DNA from: Methanolinea sp.
GTDB taxonomy: Archaea > Halobacteriota > Methanomicrobia > Methanomicrobiales > Methanospirillaceae
Length of the DNA stretch: 39,623 nt
Direction: 5' to 3'
NCBI GenBank assembly: GCA_029907345.1
Contig: JARYMB010000014.1
Location: 1-39,623, forward strand
Shown here piece after piece: positions 25,047 through 33,244 of this stretch. A model generated the notes under the pieces. It saw only the letters and a list, made by a program, of their open reading frames with translations, was not told where the DNA came from and ran no database searches. Made by a program: the position numbers and the translations under genes. How positions within the stretch are numbered: the stretch's first letter is position 1; each line of letters opens with the position of its first letter.

Positions 25047-25412
25047 ATGAGGCAGGTTCCGGTTTCTGTCATGGTCCGGGCAGGTATTGCCCGTCGGTCC
25101 GGCAGGGGAATATCATTCTCTCTCGACGAGGGGGTTTTTTACCTGACGGAAGATGAGTTCGCGCATCTCGTATCGGGACGGAATGCTGCCGTTATCAATG
25201 ACCAGGGGGAATGGGAGGGAAACGCATGGCTCTCTCCCGTGCTTGCGACCCGGAAGAGCGAGCTGACCCTGTTGCTCCACAACAGGCTCTTTTCTGTGGG
25301 AATGCGGCATGTCAACTCGCTCCTGCAGCGTGAGAGAAACAGTGTCGTCATCCGCGAGTACCGGGGACATTCCGGGAATGCACTGCCGGCCCGCGGCACA
25401 CCCCTCATCTGA
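25047..25412 (+). CDS. Hypothetical protein
   Basis: A 121-residue protein not recognised. The first 60 residues (VRAGIARRSGRGISFSLDEG, VFYLTEDEFAHLVSGR) look like a small beta-rich domain, with no signal peptide or cysteines. GGTGA lies just before the ATG. Codon use is coding-like, and a promoter-like sequence lies upstream, so it is probably real. It is 204 bases from the kinase gene downstream and could be cotranscribed with it. Confidence 0.6.
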   Translation: MRQVPVSVMVRAGIARRSGRGISFSLDEGVFYLTEDEFAHLVSGRNAAVINDQGEWEGNAWLSPVLATRKSELTLLLHNRLFSVGMRHVNSLLQRERNSVVIREYRGHSGNALPARGTPLI

Positions 25413-25616
25413 CCGGGAAGGGAGAAGGGGTCATTCCGGGAAACCATTCTTTTTCGACACCGCGGATACCCCTGCAGCATGCCCGGCCCCGCACCCCCTG
25501 CAGGCGCAGGAACCCGCAGGGTAAGGGCAATCCGAAAGACAACACGGCATCTGCGATATGAATATGAACAGAAGGGTAATTCTATTGATCATGACCGGGC
25601 AGAGAGGGGGGTGAAG

Positions 25617-27476
25617 ATGCGCATCCTGCTGGTCGACGATGACCCGATGCTGCCGGGCCTCATCCAGAAGTTCCTGGAACGGGAGGAAGAAATCGCGATC
25701 GATGCAACGACGTCAGGGTCCGAGGCACTCGAGAAGATCTCGCACGAAAAATACGATGCGATTGTCCTTGACTACGAACTGCCCGGCATGGACGGGATCG
25801 ATCTCCTCCGGATGATCAAGCGCCGCGGCAACGATATTCCCGCCATCATCTTCACAGGGAAGAGCCGTGAAGAGGTTGCAATCAGGGCACTCAACTACGG
25901 GGCCGAGTATTACCTGCAGAAAAAGGGGGATCCACGCCTCAATTTCCTCGAACTCCTCTACATGATCAGGGAGGCCGTCAGGAAGCACGAGGCAAGCCTC
26001 GCATTAAAGGAGAGCGAACGCCGCTTCCGTGAATCCCTCGAAAACGCCCGCCTGATCGCGTTCCAGCTGGACAGGGACCTCGTCGTAACCTTCTGCAACG
26101 GTTACTTCCTCGGGATTGCAGGGTACCGGAAGGAGGATACACTCGGGCGGTCATTTCCGGAACTCTTCGTTCCCGAGGGGGAAAGGCAGAAGGTTCAGCA
26201 GATGTTCTTTTCGGCCGTCCGTGAAGAACCCGGTTCCGGTTATTTTACGTGCAGTATCAGGACCGCGAAGGAGGAAGTCCGGAGGATCGCCCTCAATACC
26301 ACGGTCCTGAAGGACTCCTCTGGAAACACCGTGGGCGTATCCTGCATCGGGCAGGACATCACCGAGAAGGAGAAGGCAGAAGAGGAGAAGGCCGAGTCGG
26401 AAGAGAGGCTCAAAGTACTCTTTGAGTATGCGCCGTTCCCCTACTTCATCACTGACCTGAAGGGGACATTCATCGACGGGAACCATGCCGCGGAACTTCT
26501 CGTCGGGTATGTGCGCAGGGAACTCATCGGGAAGAACTTCCTCGAGAGCGGGCTCCTCTCCCCGGAAGAGGTACCCAAAGCCATAGCCCTGCTGGCAAGG
26601 CACATCAGGGGTGAGGCGACCGGACCCGAAGAGTTCACCCTGATCCGCAAGGATGGCAGTCTCGTGGTCGCCGAGATCAGGAACCAGCCGGTCAGGGTGA
26701 AGGGGCAGACCCTCGTGCTGGGGTCGGTCCATGACGTGACCAAAAGGAACGCTGCAGAAGAGTCACTGCGGAGAGCCAATGCGAAGCTTACCCTCCTCAA
26801 CATCATCACGCGCCACGATATCCTCAACACCGTGACTGCACTCCTGCTCTACATCGAACTCCTCAAGGAAAGTCCAAAGGACGAGGCCCAGAAGGAGAAC
26901 CTCTCCAAGATCGAGATGCTTGCGCAGACCATCAAGAGGCAGATCGAGTTCACGAAGGTGTACCAGGACATCGGGATGGGGAGTCCCCAGTGGCAGGCGC
27001 TCGGGCCCCTCGTTGAGCGGGTGAAGAATTCAATTCCTCTTACGGGAGTCACCGTATCGCACGATACCGATGGAACCGAGGTCTACGCCGATCCCCTCCT
27101 GGAACACGTGATCCATAACCTGATAGACAACTCTCTCCGGCACGGGGGTGGTGTCACGTCCATCTGGATCACGACTCTCCAGGACGAGATGGGCTTGAAG
27201 ATCATATACGAGGACAATGGCCAGGGTATTCCGCCCCGGGAGAAGGAAGACATCTTCAGGAGGGGATACGGGAAGAATACCGGTTTTGGCCTGTTCCTCG
27301 CCCGCGAGATACTGGGAACGACCGGCCTCCTTATCAAGGAGACAGGAACATACGGCAAGGGGGCACGGTTCGAAATCAGGGTCCCCCGCGGGCTCTTCCG
27401 CATATCCGGAAAAGTGGAAGAAGAATCGGGCGGCGGGGGATCCGCGCCCGCGGAAACAGGATCCCCGGAAACCTAA
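25617..27476 (+). CDS. Hybrid response-regulator/PAS sensor histidine kinase
   Basis: A 619-residue soluble signalling protein. Residues 1-120 are a receiver domain with acidic pocket DDD at 8-10 and phospho-acceptor D52 (VLDYELPGMDG). Two PAS domains follow (about 135-255 and 275-395), joined by a charged coiled-coil (KEKAEEEKAESEERLK). The transmitter has the archaeal-type H-box RHDILN (about 400-405). The HATPase domain has N-box HNLIDNSLRHGG, then YEDNGQGIP and GYGKNTGFGLF. No membrane helix, so the signal is cytoplasmic. Start: ATG 25617 with GGGGGTG upstream. An N-terminal receiver lets another kinase control this one. Confidence 0.93.
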   Translation: MRILLVDDDPMLPGLIQKFLEREEEIAIDATTSGSEALEKISHEKYDAIVLDYELPGMDGIDLLRMIKRRGNDIPAIIFTGKSREEVAIRALNYGAEYYLQKKGDPRLNFLELLYMIREAVRKHEASLALKESERRFRESLENARLIAFQLDRDLVVTFCNGYFLGIAGYRKEDTLGRSFPELFVPEGERQKVQQMFFSAVREEPGSGYFTCSIRTAKEEVRRIALNTTVLKDSSGNTVGVSCIGQDITEKEKAEEEKAESEERLKVLFEYAPFPYFITDLKGTFIDGNHAAELLVGYVRRELIGKNFLESGLLSPEEVPKAIALLARHIRGEATGPEEFTLIRKDGSLVVAEIRNQPVRVKGQTLVLGSVHDVTKRNAAEESLRRANAKLTLLNIITRHDILNTVTALLLYIELLKESPKDEAQKENLSKIEMLAQTIKRQIEFTKVYQDIGMGSPQWQALGPLVERVKNSIPLTGVTVSHDTDGTEVYADPLLEHVIHNLIDNSLRHGGGVTSIWITTLQDEMGLKIIYEDNGQGIPPREKEDIFRRGYGKNTGFGLFLAREILGTTGLLIKETGTYGKGARFEIRVPRGLFRISGKVEEESGGGGSAPAETGSPET

Positions 27477-28231
27477 AACGAGTCGAGATCGATGATGTAC
27501 CCTTCGATGAAATACCCGTCCGGCCGGAGCGCGGGGAACCCTCTCTCCATGACCCTCCTCTCCTCTCCCCCTTCCCGGAGCATGACATACTTAATCCTGT
27601 AATCCCGTGCCTTCCTGAACGCTTCGGACCGTGCGTTCCTGATTTTTTCCCTGTCCTCCGGGTGGGCCAGTCCGAGAATATCCGATTTTACGATCCTGCC
27701 CTGGCAGAGCGATGCCGGGAGGAAAGAGGACGAAGCATCCCCTGCAAGGATGTATGCCTCGTGTGCACCCTCTTTTATCCGGAACGTTGCACAGGAGAGT
27801 CTCTCCATGAGATTGTGCAGTTGCCGGCACCGTTCCCTCTCCTCGCGGTCACCGCTCCGTGAGGATACCAGGTTCTTCACCTTCACCAGGACATCGGAGA
27901 CCTGTCCCCGCACGTCAGGGTTCTTTTCGAGGTAGAGGTCTGCACCGAAATTGAGTGCATCGATCACGACATCCTCGCGGCCCTTGCCGGTGAAGATGAT
28001 GAAGGGGGTATCGTCACCGAGCGTTTTCACCCTCTTCATGAACTCGATCCCGTTCATCCCGGGCATTGCATAATCGGAGATGATCGCGTCGAATTTCTGG
28101 GTTTTCAGGATCTCCAGTGCCTCGTCCCCGGACGTTGCCGTCGTCACGCGTATCCCGCGTCCCTTTTCAAGGAACATCTTGGTGATTTCAAGGAACTGGA
28201 CTTCGTCGTCCACGAGAAGAATCGATATCAT
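27473..28231 (-). CDS. Response regulator with C-terminal PAS-like domain
   Basis: A 252-residue protein. The receiver domain (1-120) has DDE at 8-10, phospho-acceptor D53 (ISDYAMPGMNG), T in FIIFTGKG and K near 105. The C-terminal part (about 150-252; LAHPEDREKI, YRIKYVMLREGGEERRV) resembles a PAS fold. There is no DNA-binding domain, so output is through protein contact or a ligand. The receiver resembles that of the kinase on the other strand. Start: ATG 28231 with GAGGGTG before it; a GTG six bases upstream is less likely. The convergent stop codons overlap. Confidence 0.88.
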   Translation of the reverse strand: MISILLVDDEVQFLEITKMFLEKGRGIRVTTATSGDEALEILKTQKFDAIISDYAMPGMNGIEFMKRVKTLGDDTPFIIFTGKGREDVVIDALNFGADLYLEKNPDVRGQVSDVLVKVKNLVSSRSGDREERERCRQLHNLMERLSCATFRIKEGAHEAYILAGDASSSFLPASLCQGRIVKSDILGLAHPEDREKIRNARSEAFRKARDYRIKYVMLREGGEERRVMERGFPALRPDGYFIEGYIIDLDSF

Positions 28232-28347
28232 TGCCACCCTCGGACAGAACCTCCCGGATCTGCCACGAGGAAAATGGAAGGTCCATTTATTTAAAGCACT
28301 CGGAGGAGAGACAATTCGGCAGCCGTCCGAAGGGCACGAGGAAGAAA

Positions 28348-28357
28348 GATATATGAT
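28348..28357 (+). promoter_or_regulatory. TATA box for the membrane protein at 28384
   Basis: AGATATATGA is centred about 31 bases before the ATG, and no ribosome-binding sequence is present, pointing to a leaderless mRNA. Confidence 0.45.
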
Positions 28358-28383
28358 ATTTTACGCCGACACTGTGCCAATCG

Positions 28384-29079
28384 ATGGTACCTGTGCCTGT
28401 CATTGAGGTAGGGGAAGGAGAATTCCGTTTGAATACCTTCCTCAGGACATACTGGTATCTTTTCATTTTCATTGCCTTCTTCTGCGCCATCACCATCATC
28501 CTGGCGCTCACGTTCCTCCCTGTCATGGGCACCACGGCCACATTTACCTTCATCGGTGTCACGTTCGACCTGCAGGTCATCAGTATCGGTGCATCTCTCC
28601 TCGTCACGTACCTCGGGGTCTCCACCATACTCTGGACGGCGTTTGAAAAACCGGTTGCACGCCCCATTTTTTATTACTTCATCGGGATTGAAGCCTTCAA
28701 GAGGCTCCTCCTCCTCATTCCGCTCATCAGCCTGGTCCTTGCCCTCACGCTGTGGATATACACGCTGTACCCCGGGGTTTTAATCGTCATATTCGCGCTG
28801 GTTGGGTTCTGTGCAGGGCTTGTGGTCTTCTCATCGATCCTTGTCCTCATCAGCCGCACTTCGAGCGTCAGGAATATCGTCATGGTGACGATCACCTATG
28901 CGCTGGGCGTGTTCTTCGTCACCCTGGGACTCCTCCTCCTCGTCGATATCAGGAGTCTTCCGGATTACTTCAGTCCCTTCATTCTCTTTCTCTTCGCGAT
29001 GGGTATCGCCTCCGTTTTCTACATCCTCATGACGCTCATCTTCGAGATCATCATGCCCTTTTTTTCAAAAGTTCACTAA
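28384..29079 (+). CDS. Multi-spanning membrane protein, unknown
   Basis: A 231-residue very hydrophobic protein with about seven predicted transmembrane segments, starting at residues 23-45 (YLFIFIAFFCAITIILALTF). No recognised domain. Charged residues are rare and lie in short loops (FEKPVARP, SRTSSVRN). It stands alone, with a TATA box and T-tract terminator. Not similar to the nearby TspO. Confidence 0.8.
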   Translation: MVPVPVIEVGEGEFRLNTFLRTYWYLFIFIAFFCAITIILALTFLPVMGTTATFTFIGVTFDLQVISIGASLLVTYLGVSTILWTAFEKPVARPIFYYFIGIEAFKRLLLLIPLISLVLALTLWIYTLYPGVLIVIFALVGFCAGLVVFSSILVLISRTSSVRNIVMVTITYALGVFFVTLGLLLLVDIRSLPDYFSPFILFLFAMGIASVFYILMTLIFEIIMPFFSKVH

Positions 29080-29087
29080 AAAAGCAG

Positions 29088-29121
29088 TTTTTCCCCGCGG
29101 TAATCCGGGGTTTTTCCCCGG
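29088..29121 (+). terminator. T-tract and hairpin terminator
   Basis: T5 at 29088-29092 is followed by a six-base inverted repeat CCGGGG/CCCCGG (29105-29121) with a TTTTT loop, directly after the membrane protein gene. Confidence 0.45.
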
Positions 29122-29165
29122 CATGACAGGGGTCTGCCTCATATACCTGGACATCGATACTGGAA

Positions 29166-29657
29166 ATGAGTGACTATTCCATGAAACCACCGGCACATTA
29201 TGCCCTCGTTCTCCTTGCACTCTCCATCGTCCTCGCGGGAGGGGCGACCGCAGCAAGGTTGTCTTTTGGCGAAAGTGATAACGGAAAGACCGTTTCAGCG
29301 TTTCCCGGAGATACGATCGTCCTTTCGCTCTCCGAAAACCCCAGCACCGGTTACCGCTGGGTGATGGAGACGTCCGGGTGCATCGTCCTCGTATCGAGTT
29401 CCTACACCCCTTCGGGCACGGGTCGCATCGGGGCAGCAGGAACCCGTGTTTGGCGCTTCATGGTGAACGGGACGGGATCGGGCGGGATCTCCGCGGTATA
29501 CCGGCAACCCTGGATGCCGGTTTCGGGAAGCGAGGGGAGGTTTGACCTCTACGTTGTCTCGGGAAAAAAGAATATTCCGAGTGGCGACTCATCACCGTTT
29601 TTCTTCAAAAAGACCCTTCAGAACACATTTTTCATACCCCGGCCACGGGCGTATTGA
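29166..29657 (+). CDS. Chagasin-like (I42) secreted protease inhibitor
   Basis: A 163-residue protein with a signal peptide (hydrophobic 11-28). The mature part matches the chagasin/I42 family of cysteine-protease inhibitors. The three inhibitory loops are NPSTGYRW (58-65), the Gly-rich GRIGAAGTRVW (86-96) and YRQPW (112-116). The domain normally ends near residue 132, but here an extra 30 residues (Phe/Lys-rich) follow and run into the convergent tspO gene. Start: ATG 29166 with TATA-like CATATACC about 25 bases before it; ATG 29181 also possible. Target protease unknown. Confidence 0.85.
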   Translation: MSDYSMKPPAHYALVLLALSIVLAGGATAARLSFGESDNGKTVSAFPGDTIVLSLSENPSTGYRWVMETSGCIVLVSSSYTPSGTGRIGAAGTRVWRFMVNGTGSGGISAVYRQPWMPVSGSEGRFDLYVVSGKKNIPSGDSSPFFFKKTLQNTFFIPRPRAY

Positions 29658-30162
29658 GAGTCCAGATCGTGTAAGTCAGGAACGATGCGAACGTCACCCA
29701 GAGGATGTAGGGGACGAGCAGGTAGGCTGCGGGCCGGCTGATCCGGTAGAAAAGGACGATCGTGACCGCGATGAATACCCAGAGGACGACGATCTCCACG
29801 AGGCCGAGGAAAGGTGACCGGAGGCCAAAGAAGAGGATGGACCACAGCGTGTTGAGACAAAGCTGGATCGCAAAGACAATAACAGCCCATGTCACCTTTT
29901 TCCCCGAAAGCCCCTCCATCCAGACCAGGTAGAGGGATATTCCCATCAGTATGTACAGGGTTGTCCAGACCGGTCCAAAGAGGTACCCCGGTGGGTTGAA
30001 GGATGGCTTGACGATGGAGGCATACCAGGATCCCGGCCCGGTGACCGTGAAGACCGATCCGATGACGCCCGCAAGGTTAGAGACGAGGATTGCGGCAAGG
30101 AGCCGCACAGGTGACCTGATGAACCGGGATGCCGGTTGCCTGTCGGGTAACTGGTTTTCCAT
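29632..30162 (-). CDS. tspO: TspO/MBR family membrane protein
   Basis: A 176-residue five-helix membrane protein of the translocator/benzodiazepine receptor family, which binds tetrapyrroles and related ligands. Hallmarks are WYASIVKPSFNPPGYLFGPV and WTTLYILMGISLYLVW (about 46-82), LNTLWSILFFG in the third/fourth helices, and PYILWVTFASFLTYTIWTLN at the end. A TATA-like CCATAAATAG at 30185-30194 lies about 28 bases upstream, so a leaderless mRNA is likely. Its 3' end overlaps the chagasin-like gene by 26 bases on the other strand. In a methanogen, ligands could be coenzyme F430 or corrinoid precursors; that is speculation. Confidence 0.94.
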   Translation of the reverse strand: MENQLPDRQPASRFIRSPVRLLAAILVSNLAGVIGSVFTVTGPGSWYASIVKPSFNPPGYLFGPVWTTLYILMGISLYLVWMEGLSGKKVTWAVIVFAIQLCLNTLWSILFFGLRSPFLGLVEIVVLWVFIAVTIVLFYRISRPAAYLLVPYILWVTFASFLTYTIWTLNTPVAGV

Positions 30163-30184
30163 GTTTCATTCGTGAAATCCGCCA

Positions 30185-30194
30185 CTATTTATGG
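30185..30194 (-). promoter_or_regulatory. TATA box for tspO
   Basis: Minus-strand CCATAAATAG is about 28 bases upstream of the tspO ATG (30162). Confidence 0.45.
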
Positions 30195-30221
30195 ATCACT
30201 GTGGGGGAATAATCCGGAGGC

Positions 30222-30806
30222 TCACGCCGGGTTCCGGCTCTCACCGGCAGGGCCGGATCGCATGACGGCTCTTGCCACCAGGCGTGCCACCCGGACAGGT
30301 TCCGGTAACCGCCCGTCGAATGTAAAATCCATGCAGAGGCGGGTTGCATCCGGAAGCCCGATGCCGACTGCCCTGAGATGGACCATGTGGCCCGAGGGGA
30401 GTGTGACGGGTACGGGCTTTTCAAGGGAATCGTAACAGGAAAGCCGGTGGCGGTCCCCGGGGAATATCCCCTCGATCTTATCGCGGATCCCTTCGGACTT
30501 CCGGTACGTGATGACCACGACCGGAAGACCGGTCCTGTGCAGCACCTCCTCCGGGTCGATGACGTTGTACCATGCGATGATGCACCCGCCAAGGAAGATA
30601 CAGTTGATGTCCTTCCGGTCCAGGTCCCGGACGAGTGCCAGGACACCCTCCGTTGCGTCCATGCCCCCGACGGTCACTCCGGTGACTGCCACACCGTCGA
30701 TGCGGAGGTCCTTTCGCATCACCACGCCGGCGAGCAGGGAGGTGCTGCGGGACGAAAAACTCTCTGCGATCCCGAGGACCCGCAGCCCCTTCTTCGCGAT
30801 ATGCAT
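30222..30806 (-). CDS. UPF0215 / DUF99 family protein
   Basis: A 194-residue archaeal protein of the DUF99/UPF0215 family. Family motifs are LRVLGIAESF near the N-terminus, LAGVVMRKDLRIDGV, CIFLGGCIIAWYNVID and GLPVVVITYR. A DUF99 member has, as I recall, been linked to deoxyuridine endonuclease activity (endonuclease dU), which would place this protein in DNA repair; the sequence alone cannot confirm that. It starts at ATG 30806, 39 bases from the divergent glycosyltransferase start. Confidence 0.9.
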   Translation of the reverse strand: MHIAKKGLRVLGIAESFSSRSTSLLAGVVMRKDLRIDGVAVTGVTVGGMDATEGVLALVRDLDRKDINCIFLGGCIIAWYNVIDPEEVLHRTGLPVVVITYRKSEGIRDKIEGIFPGDRHRLSCYDSLEKPVPVTLPSGHMVHLRAVGIGLPDATRLCMDFTFDGRLPEPVRVARLVARAVMRSGPAGESRNPA

Positions 30807-30810
30807 GAAA

Positions 30811-30842
30811 GGACTTAATAAGCGAGGATTAAAAAATATAAC
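30811..30842. promoter_or_regulatory. Divergent back-to-back promoters of DUF99 and aglJ-like genes
   Basis: In the 39 bases between two ATGs, a plus-strand ACTTAATAAG is centred about 29 bases before the plus ATG (30846), and minus-strand TTATATTTTTTAA is centred about 29 bases before the minus ATG (30806). Both transcripts would be leaderless, and the promoters overlap. Confidence 0.5.
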
Positions 30843-30845
30843 CCG

Positions 30846-31763
30846 ATGGCCGTTTCAAAGGACCAGGTCTGTGTCCTCATCCCCACTCTCAACGAGGCCC
30901 CCACCGTGGGAACTATCGTCCGGGAGTTCCGGCAGAGGGGTTTTCCCCATATCCTCGTGATGGACGGAAACAGCACCGATGGTACCCGCGAGATTGCAGC
31001 ACGGGAAGGGGCCCGCGTCGAGGTCCAGAGCGGGAAGGGCAAGGGCCGTGCCCTTTCCGAGGCATTTTTGCTCATAGAACAGCCTTACATCCTGATGATC
31101 GACGGGGACGGCACGTATGACCCGGCCGATGCCGACCGGCTTCTCGGTCCGCTGGAGGAGGGTTACGACCACGTTATCGGTGACCGGCTGACGGAAGAGA
31201 ACCGGCATGCCTTCTCGCGCCTCAATTACTTCGGCAACTTCGTCCTCAACAGGCTTTTCAAGACAGCCCATTCAGCGTTCCTCTCGGATATCCTCTCGGG
31301 TTACCGGGCGTTTTCCCGGCAATCCGTCCTCCAGATGAACCTCCGGGAAGCAGGGTTCGGGATAGAGACGGAGATCTCTGCAGAGGCGGTGAGGAGGAGG
31401 CAGAAAATAGCGGTTGTCCCCATCAGTTACCGGAAACGCCCGGGTACGCCCACGAAACTGAACCCGTTCCACGACGGCTTCAAGATAATGGCCACGATCT
31501 GGCGGCTCGCGAGGATGAGCAACCCCCTCTTCTATTTCGGGTTGATCGGGCTCGTCATCATGACCGCGGGATTCTTCGTGGGTATTTACATTATCTGGGA
31601 GTGGCTCCGCCACGTGGAGCACCTTCCCCTGACCATCCTCACGGTTCTGCTCATCATCGCCGGTTTCCAGATCTTCATGTTCGGTATCCTCTCTGACATG
31701 ATGCTCGCCATGCACCGCGAGATCATCAGCGAGATCCACGAGTTCCGGCAGAAGAACAGGTGA
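30846..31763 (+). CDS. aglJ: Family 2 glycosyltransferase, AglJ-like
   Basis: A 305-residue GT-A glycosyltransferase with a C-terminal pair of membrane helices (about 228-250 and 264-288). The nucleotide-sugar site shows VLIPTLNEAPTVG (10-22), MDGNSTDGT (39-47), GKGKGRALSEAF, and the metal motif DGDGTYDPADADRLL (86-100). This matches AglJ/dolichyl-phosphate hexosyltransferases that start N-glycan assembly on S-layer or archaellin proteins at the cytoplasmic membrane face. The sugar is not determinable. Probably leaderless. No other glycosylation genes lie nearby. Confidence 0.88.
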   Translation: MAVSKDQVCVLIPTLNEAPTVGTIVREFRQRGFPHILVMDGNSTDGTREIAAREGARVEVQSGKGKGRALSEAFLLIEQPYILMIDGDGTYDPADADRLLGPLEEGYDHVIGDRLTEENRHAFSRLNYFGNFVLNRLFKTAHSAFLSDILSGYRAFSRQSVLQMNLREAGFGIETEISAEAVRRRQKIAVVPISYRKRPGTPTKLNPFHDGFKIMATIWRLARMSNPLFYFGLIGLVIMTAGFFVGIYIIWEWLRHVEHLPLTILTVLLIIAGFQIFMFGILSDMMLAMHREIISEIHEFRQKNR

Positions 31764-31900
31764 CATCCCCACGCTGGCGGTGTACCACGTGCCGCTTGCG
31801 TGCTCTTCCTGCCGTGTTCCGGCAGCGAACGCCCGCCCGGCACCTCCCAAAATAACCTTTATCTGGAACAGCAGCGACATGTATGTGCGATATTTCTGGT

Positions 31901-31971
31901 GCGATAGTAGTCTAGCGGCAGGACAGGGGCTTCCCAAGCCTCTAACCCGGGTTCGATCCCCGGCTATCGCA
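31901..31971 (+). tRNA. tRNA-Gly (CCC)
   Basis: A 71-base tRNA. Acceptor stem GCGATAG pairs with CTATCGC; anticodon stem GGGGC/GCCTC (one G-T pair) encloses loop TTCCCAA with anticodon CCC (codon GGG). T-arm CCGGG-TTCGATC-CCCGG; discriminator A; no encoded CCA and no intron. The D-loop is AGCGGCA. The gene ends only eight bases before the start codon of the ACT-domain gene. Confidence 0.95.
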
Positions 31972-31979
31972 TTCCTGCA

Positions 31980-32660
31980 ATGGATGACCAGGATAGAGAT
32001 CTCTTTGCTCTCCGCATCATAGCCGAGAACGAGAAAGGCGTTCTCCGCGATATCGCTACTGTTGTCGCCGGGCATAACGCGAATATCCTCATGATCCACC
32101 AGGAGATCTTCGATTCCGGACCATGGAACGGGATGGCGGAGCTCTACATGGAATACGACGGGTGTCCCGACACCGGCGAAATGGTCCGGCACCTGCTTGC
32201 CCTCCCCTCCGTCAGGGAAGCAAAAGTCGTCGAACCCTTCAGCCACATATACGGCACGCGTGTCATCATCATCGGAGGGGGGGCCCAGGTTGCCCAGGTG
32301 GCGCTCGGGGCGGTCAACGAGGCAGACCGCCACAACATCCGGGGCGAACGCATATCGGTGGACACGATACCCCTCGTCGGTGAGAAGACCGTCGCACAGG
32401 CAGTCGACGCGGTAGCACGGCTTCCCCGGGCCGCAATCCTCGTGCTCGCAGGGTCCCTGATGGGGGGAGAGATATCACGGGCGGTGGACAGGGTGCGGGA
32501 GGCAGGAATACCCGTCATTGCCCTCAAGATGGCAGGCAGCGTCCCCCGGCACGCGGACATGGTCGTCACCGACCCGATCCAGGCCGGTGTCTTTGCCGTG
32601 ATGCACGTCAGCAGCAAGGCCGTTTTTGATATCAACAGGGTCAGGGGAAAGGAATTCTAG
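31980..32660 (+). CDS. ACT-domain / DUF5612 protein
   Basis: A 226-residue cytoplasmic protein. Residues about 8-80 are an ACT domain (FALRIIAENEKGVLRDIATV, NILMIHQEIF), a fold that senses amino acids. The remainder (GTRVIIIGGGAQVAQVALGA, then DTIPLVGEKTVAQAV and LVLAGSLMGGEISRAVD) corresponds to what I recall as DUF5612, a methanogen-conserved domain that resembles a Rossmann-like fold. It probably regulates or senses an amino-acid pathway. The ATG is eight bases after tRNA-Gly, so the two are likely cotranscribed. Two bases separate its stop from the Sua5 gene. Confidence 0.85.
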   Translation: MDDQDRDLFALRIIAENEKGVLRDIATVVAGHNANILMIHQEIFDSGPWNGMAELYMEYDGCPDTGEMVRHLLALPSVREAKVVEPFSHIYGTRVIIIGGGAQVAQVALGAVNEADRHNIRGERISVDTIPLVGEKTVAQAVDAVARLPRAAILVLAGSLMGGEISRAVDRVREAGIPVIALKMAGSVPRHADMVVTDPIQAGVFAVMHVSSKAVFDINRVRGKEF

Positions 32661-32662
32661 AG

Positions 32663-33244
32663 ATGAACAGGCTGGAAGCGGCCGCCCGGGTCATCAGGCA
32701 GGACGGCCTCGTTGTTTACCCGACGGATACCATCTACGGTCTCGGTGCCGACGCTTTTTCCGACGAGGCGATCCAGAAGGTCTTCGACGCCAAGAAGAGG
32801 CCCTTTTCCCAGCCCATCTCCGTTGCAGTGACCGATATCGAGATGGTATTCGGGATCGCGTACGTCGACGAGACGGCTCTTGCGTTCATCGAGAGGTTCC
32901 TGCCGGGACCGGTCACCGTGGTTATTCCGGCGAGGAACTCCGTGCCCGAATCCCTGACGGGCGGTATGGGCATGGTCGGAATCCGCATCCCCAATCACCC
33001 GGTGGCACTGGAGCTCATCGGCCTCGTTGACGCGCCGATCACCGCGACCAGTGCGAACATCCATGGCGCACGCGATCCTGTCACGCCGGACGAGTGCCAC
33101 GTCCCGCACGATATCCTCCTCGATGCAGGGAGGCTGCCCGGGACACCGAGCACGGTCGTCGACCTTGCCAGCCGGAAGATTATCCGCCGGGGTGCGATGG
33201 AAGCAGAGGTAGCCGCGTTCCTCCGGGAACGGGAAGAGGAATGA
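32663..33244 (+). CDS. Threonylcarbamoyl-AMP synthase (Sua5/YrdC)
   Basis: A 193-residue short Sua5/YrdC-type enzyme that makes threonylcarbamoyl-AMP from threonine, bicarbonate and ATP for the t6A modification at position 37 of ANN-decoding tRNAs. The family pattern is seen in GLVVYPTDTIYGLGADAF (15-32), KKRPFSQPISV (44-54), FLPGPVTVVI and ITATSANIHG (about 126-135). There is no C-terminal Sua5 extension. The start lies two bases after the DUF5612 stop and the stop overlaps the nucleotidyltransferase ATG (ATGA). A tRNA-Thr and tRNA-Gly lie in the same area by chance or design. Confidence 0.94.
   Translation: MNRLEAAARVIRQDGLVVYPTDTIYGLGADAFSDEAIQKVFDAKKRPFSQPISVAVTDIEMVFGIAYVDETALAFIERFLPGPVTVVIPARNSVPESLTGGMGMVGIRIPNHPVALELIGLVDAPITATSANIHGARDPVTPDECHVPHDILLDAGRLPGTPSTVVDLASRKIIRRGAMEAEVAAFLREREEE

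Noticed and set aside
25047-25412. Toxin or antitoxin gene
   Set aside because: No partner gene overlaps or abuts it and no toxin/antitoxin motif was recognised.
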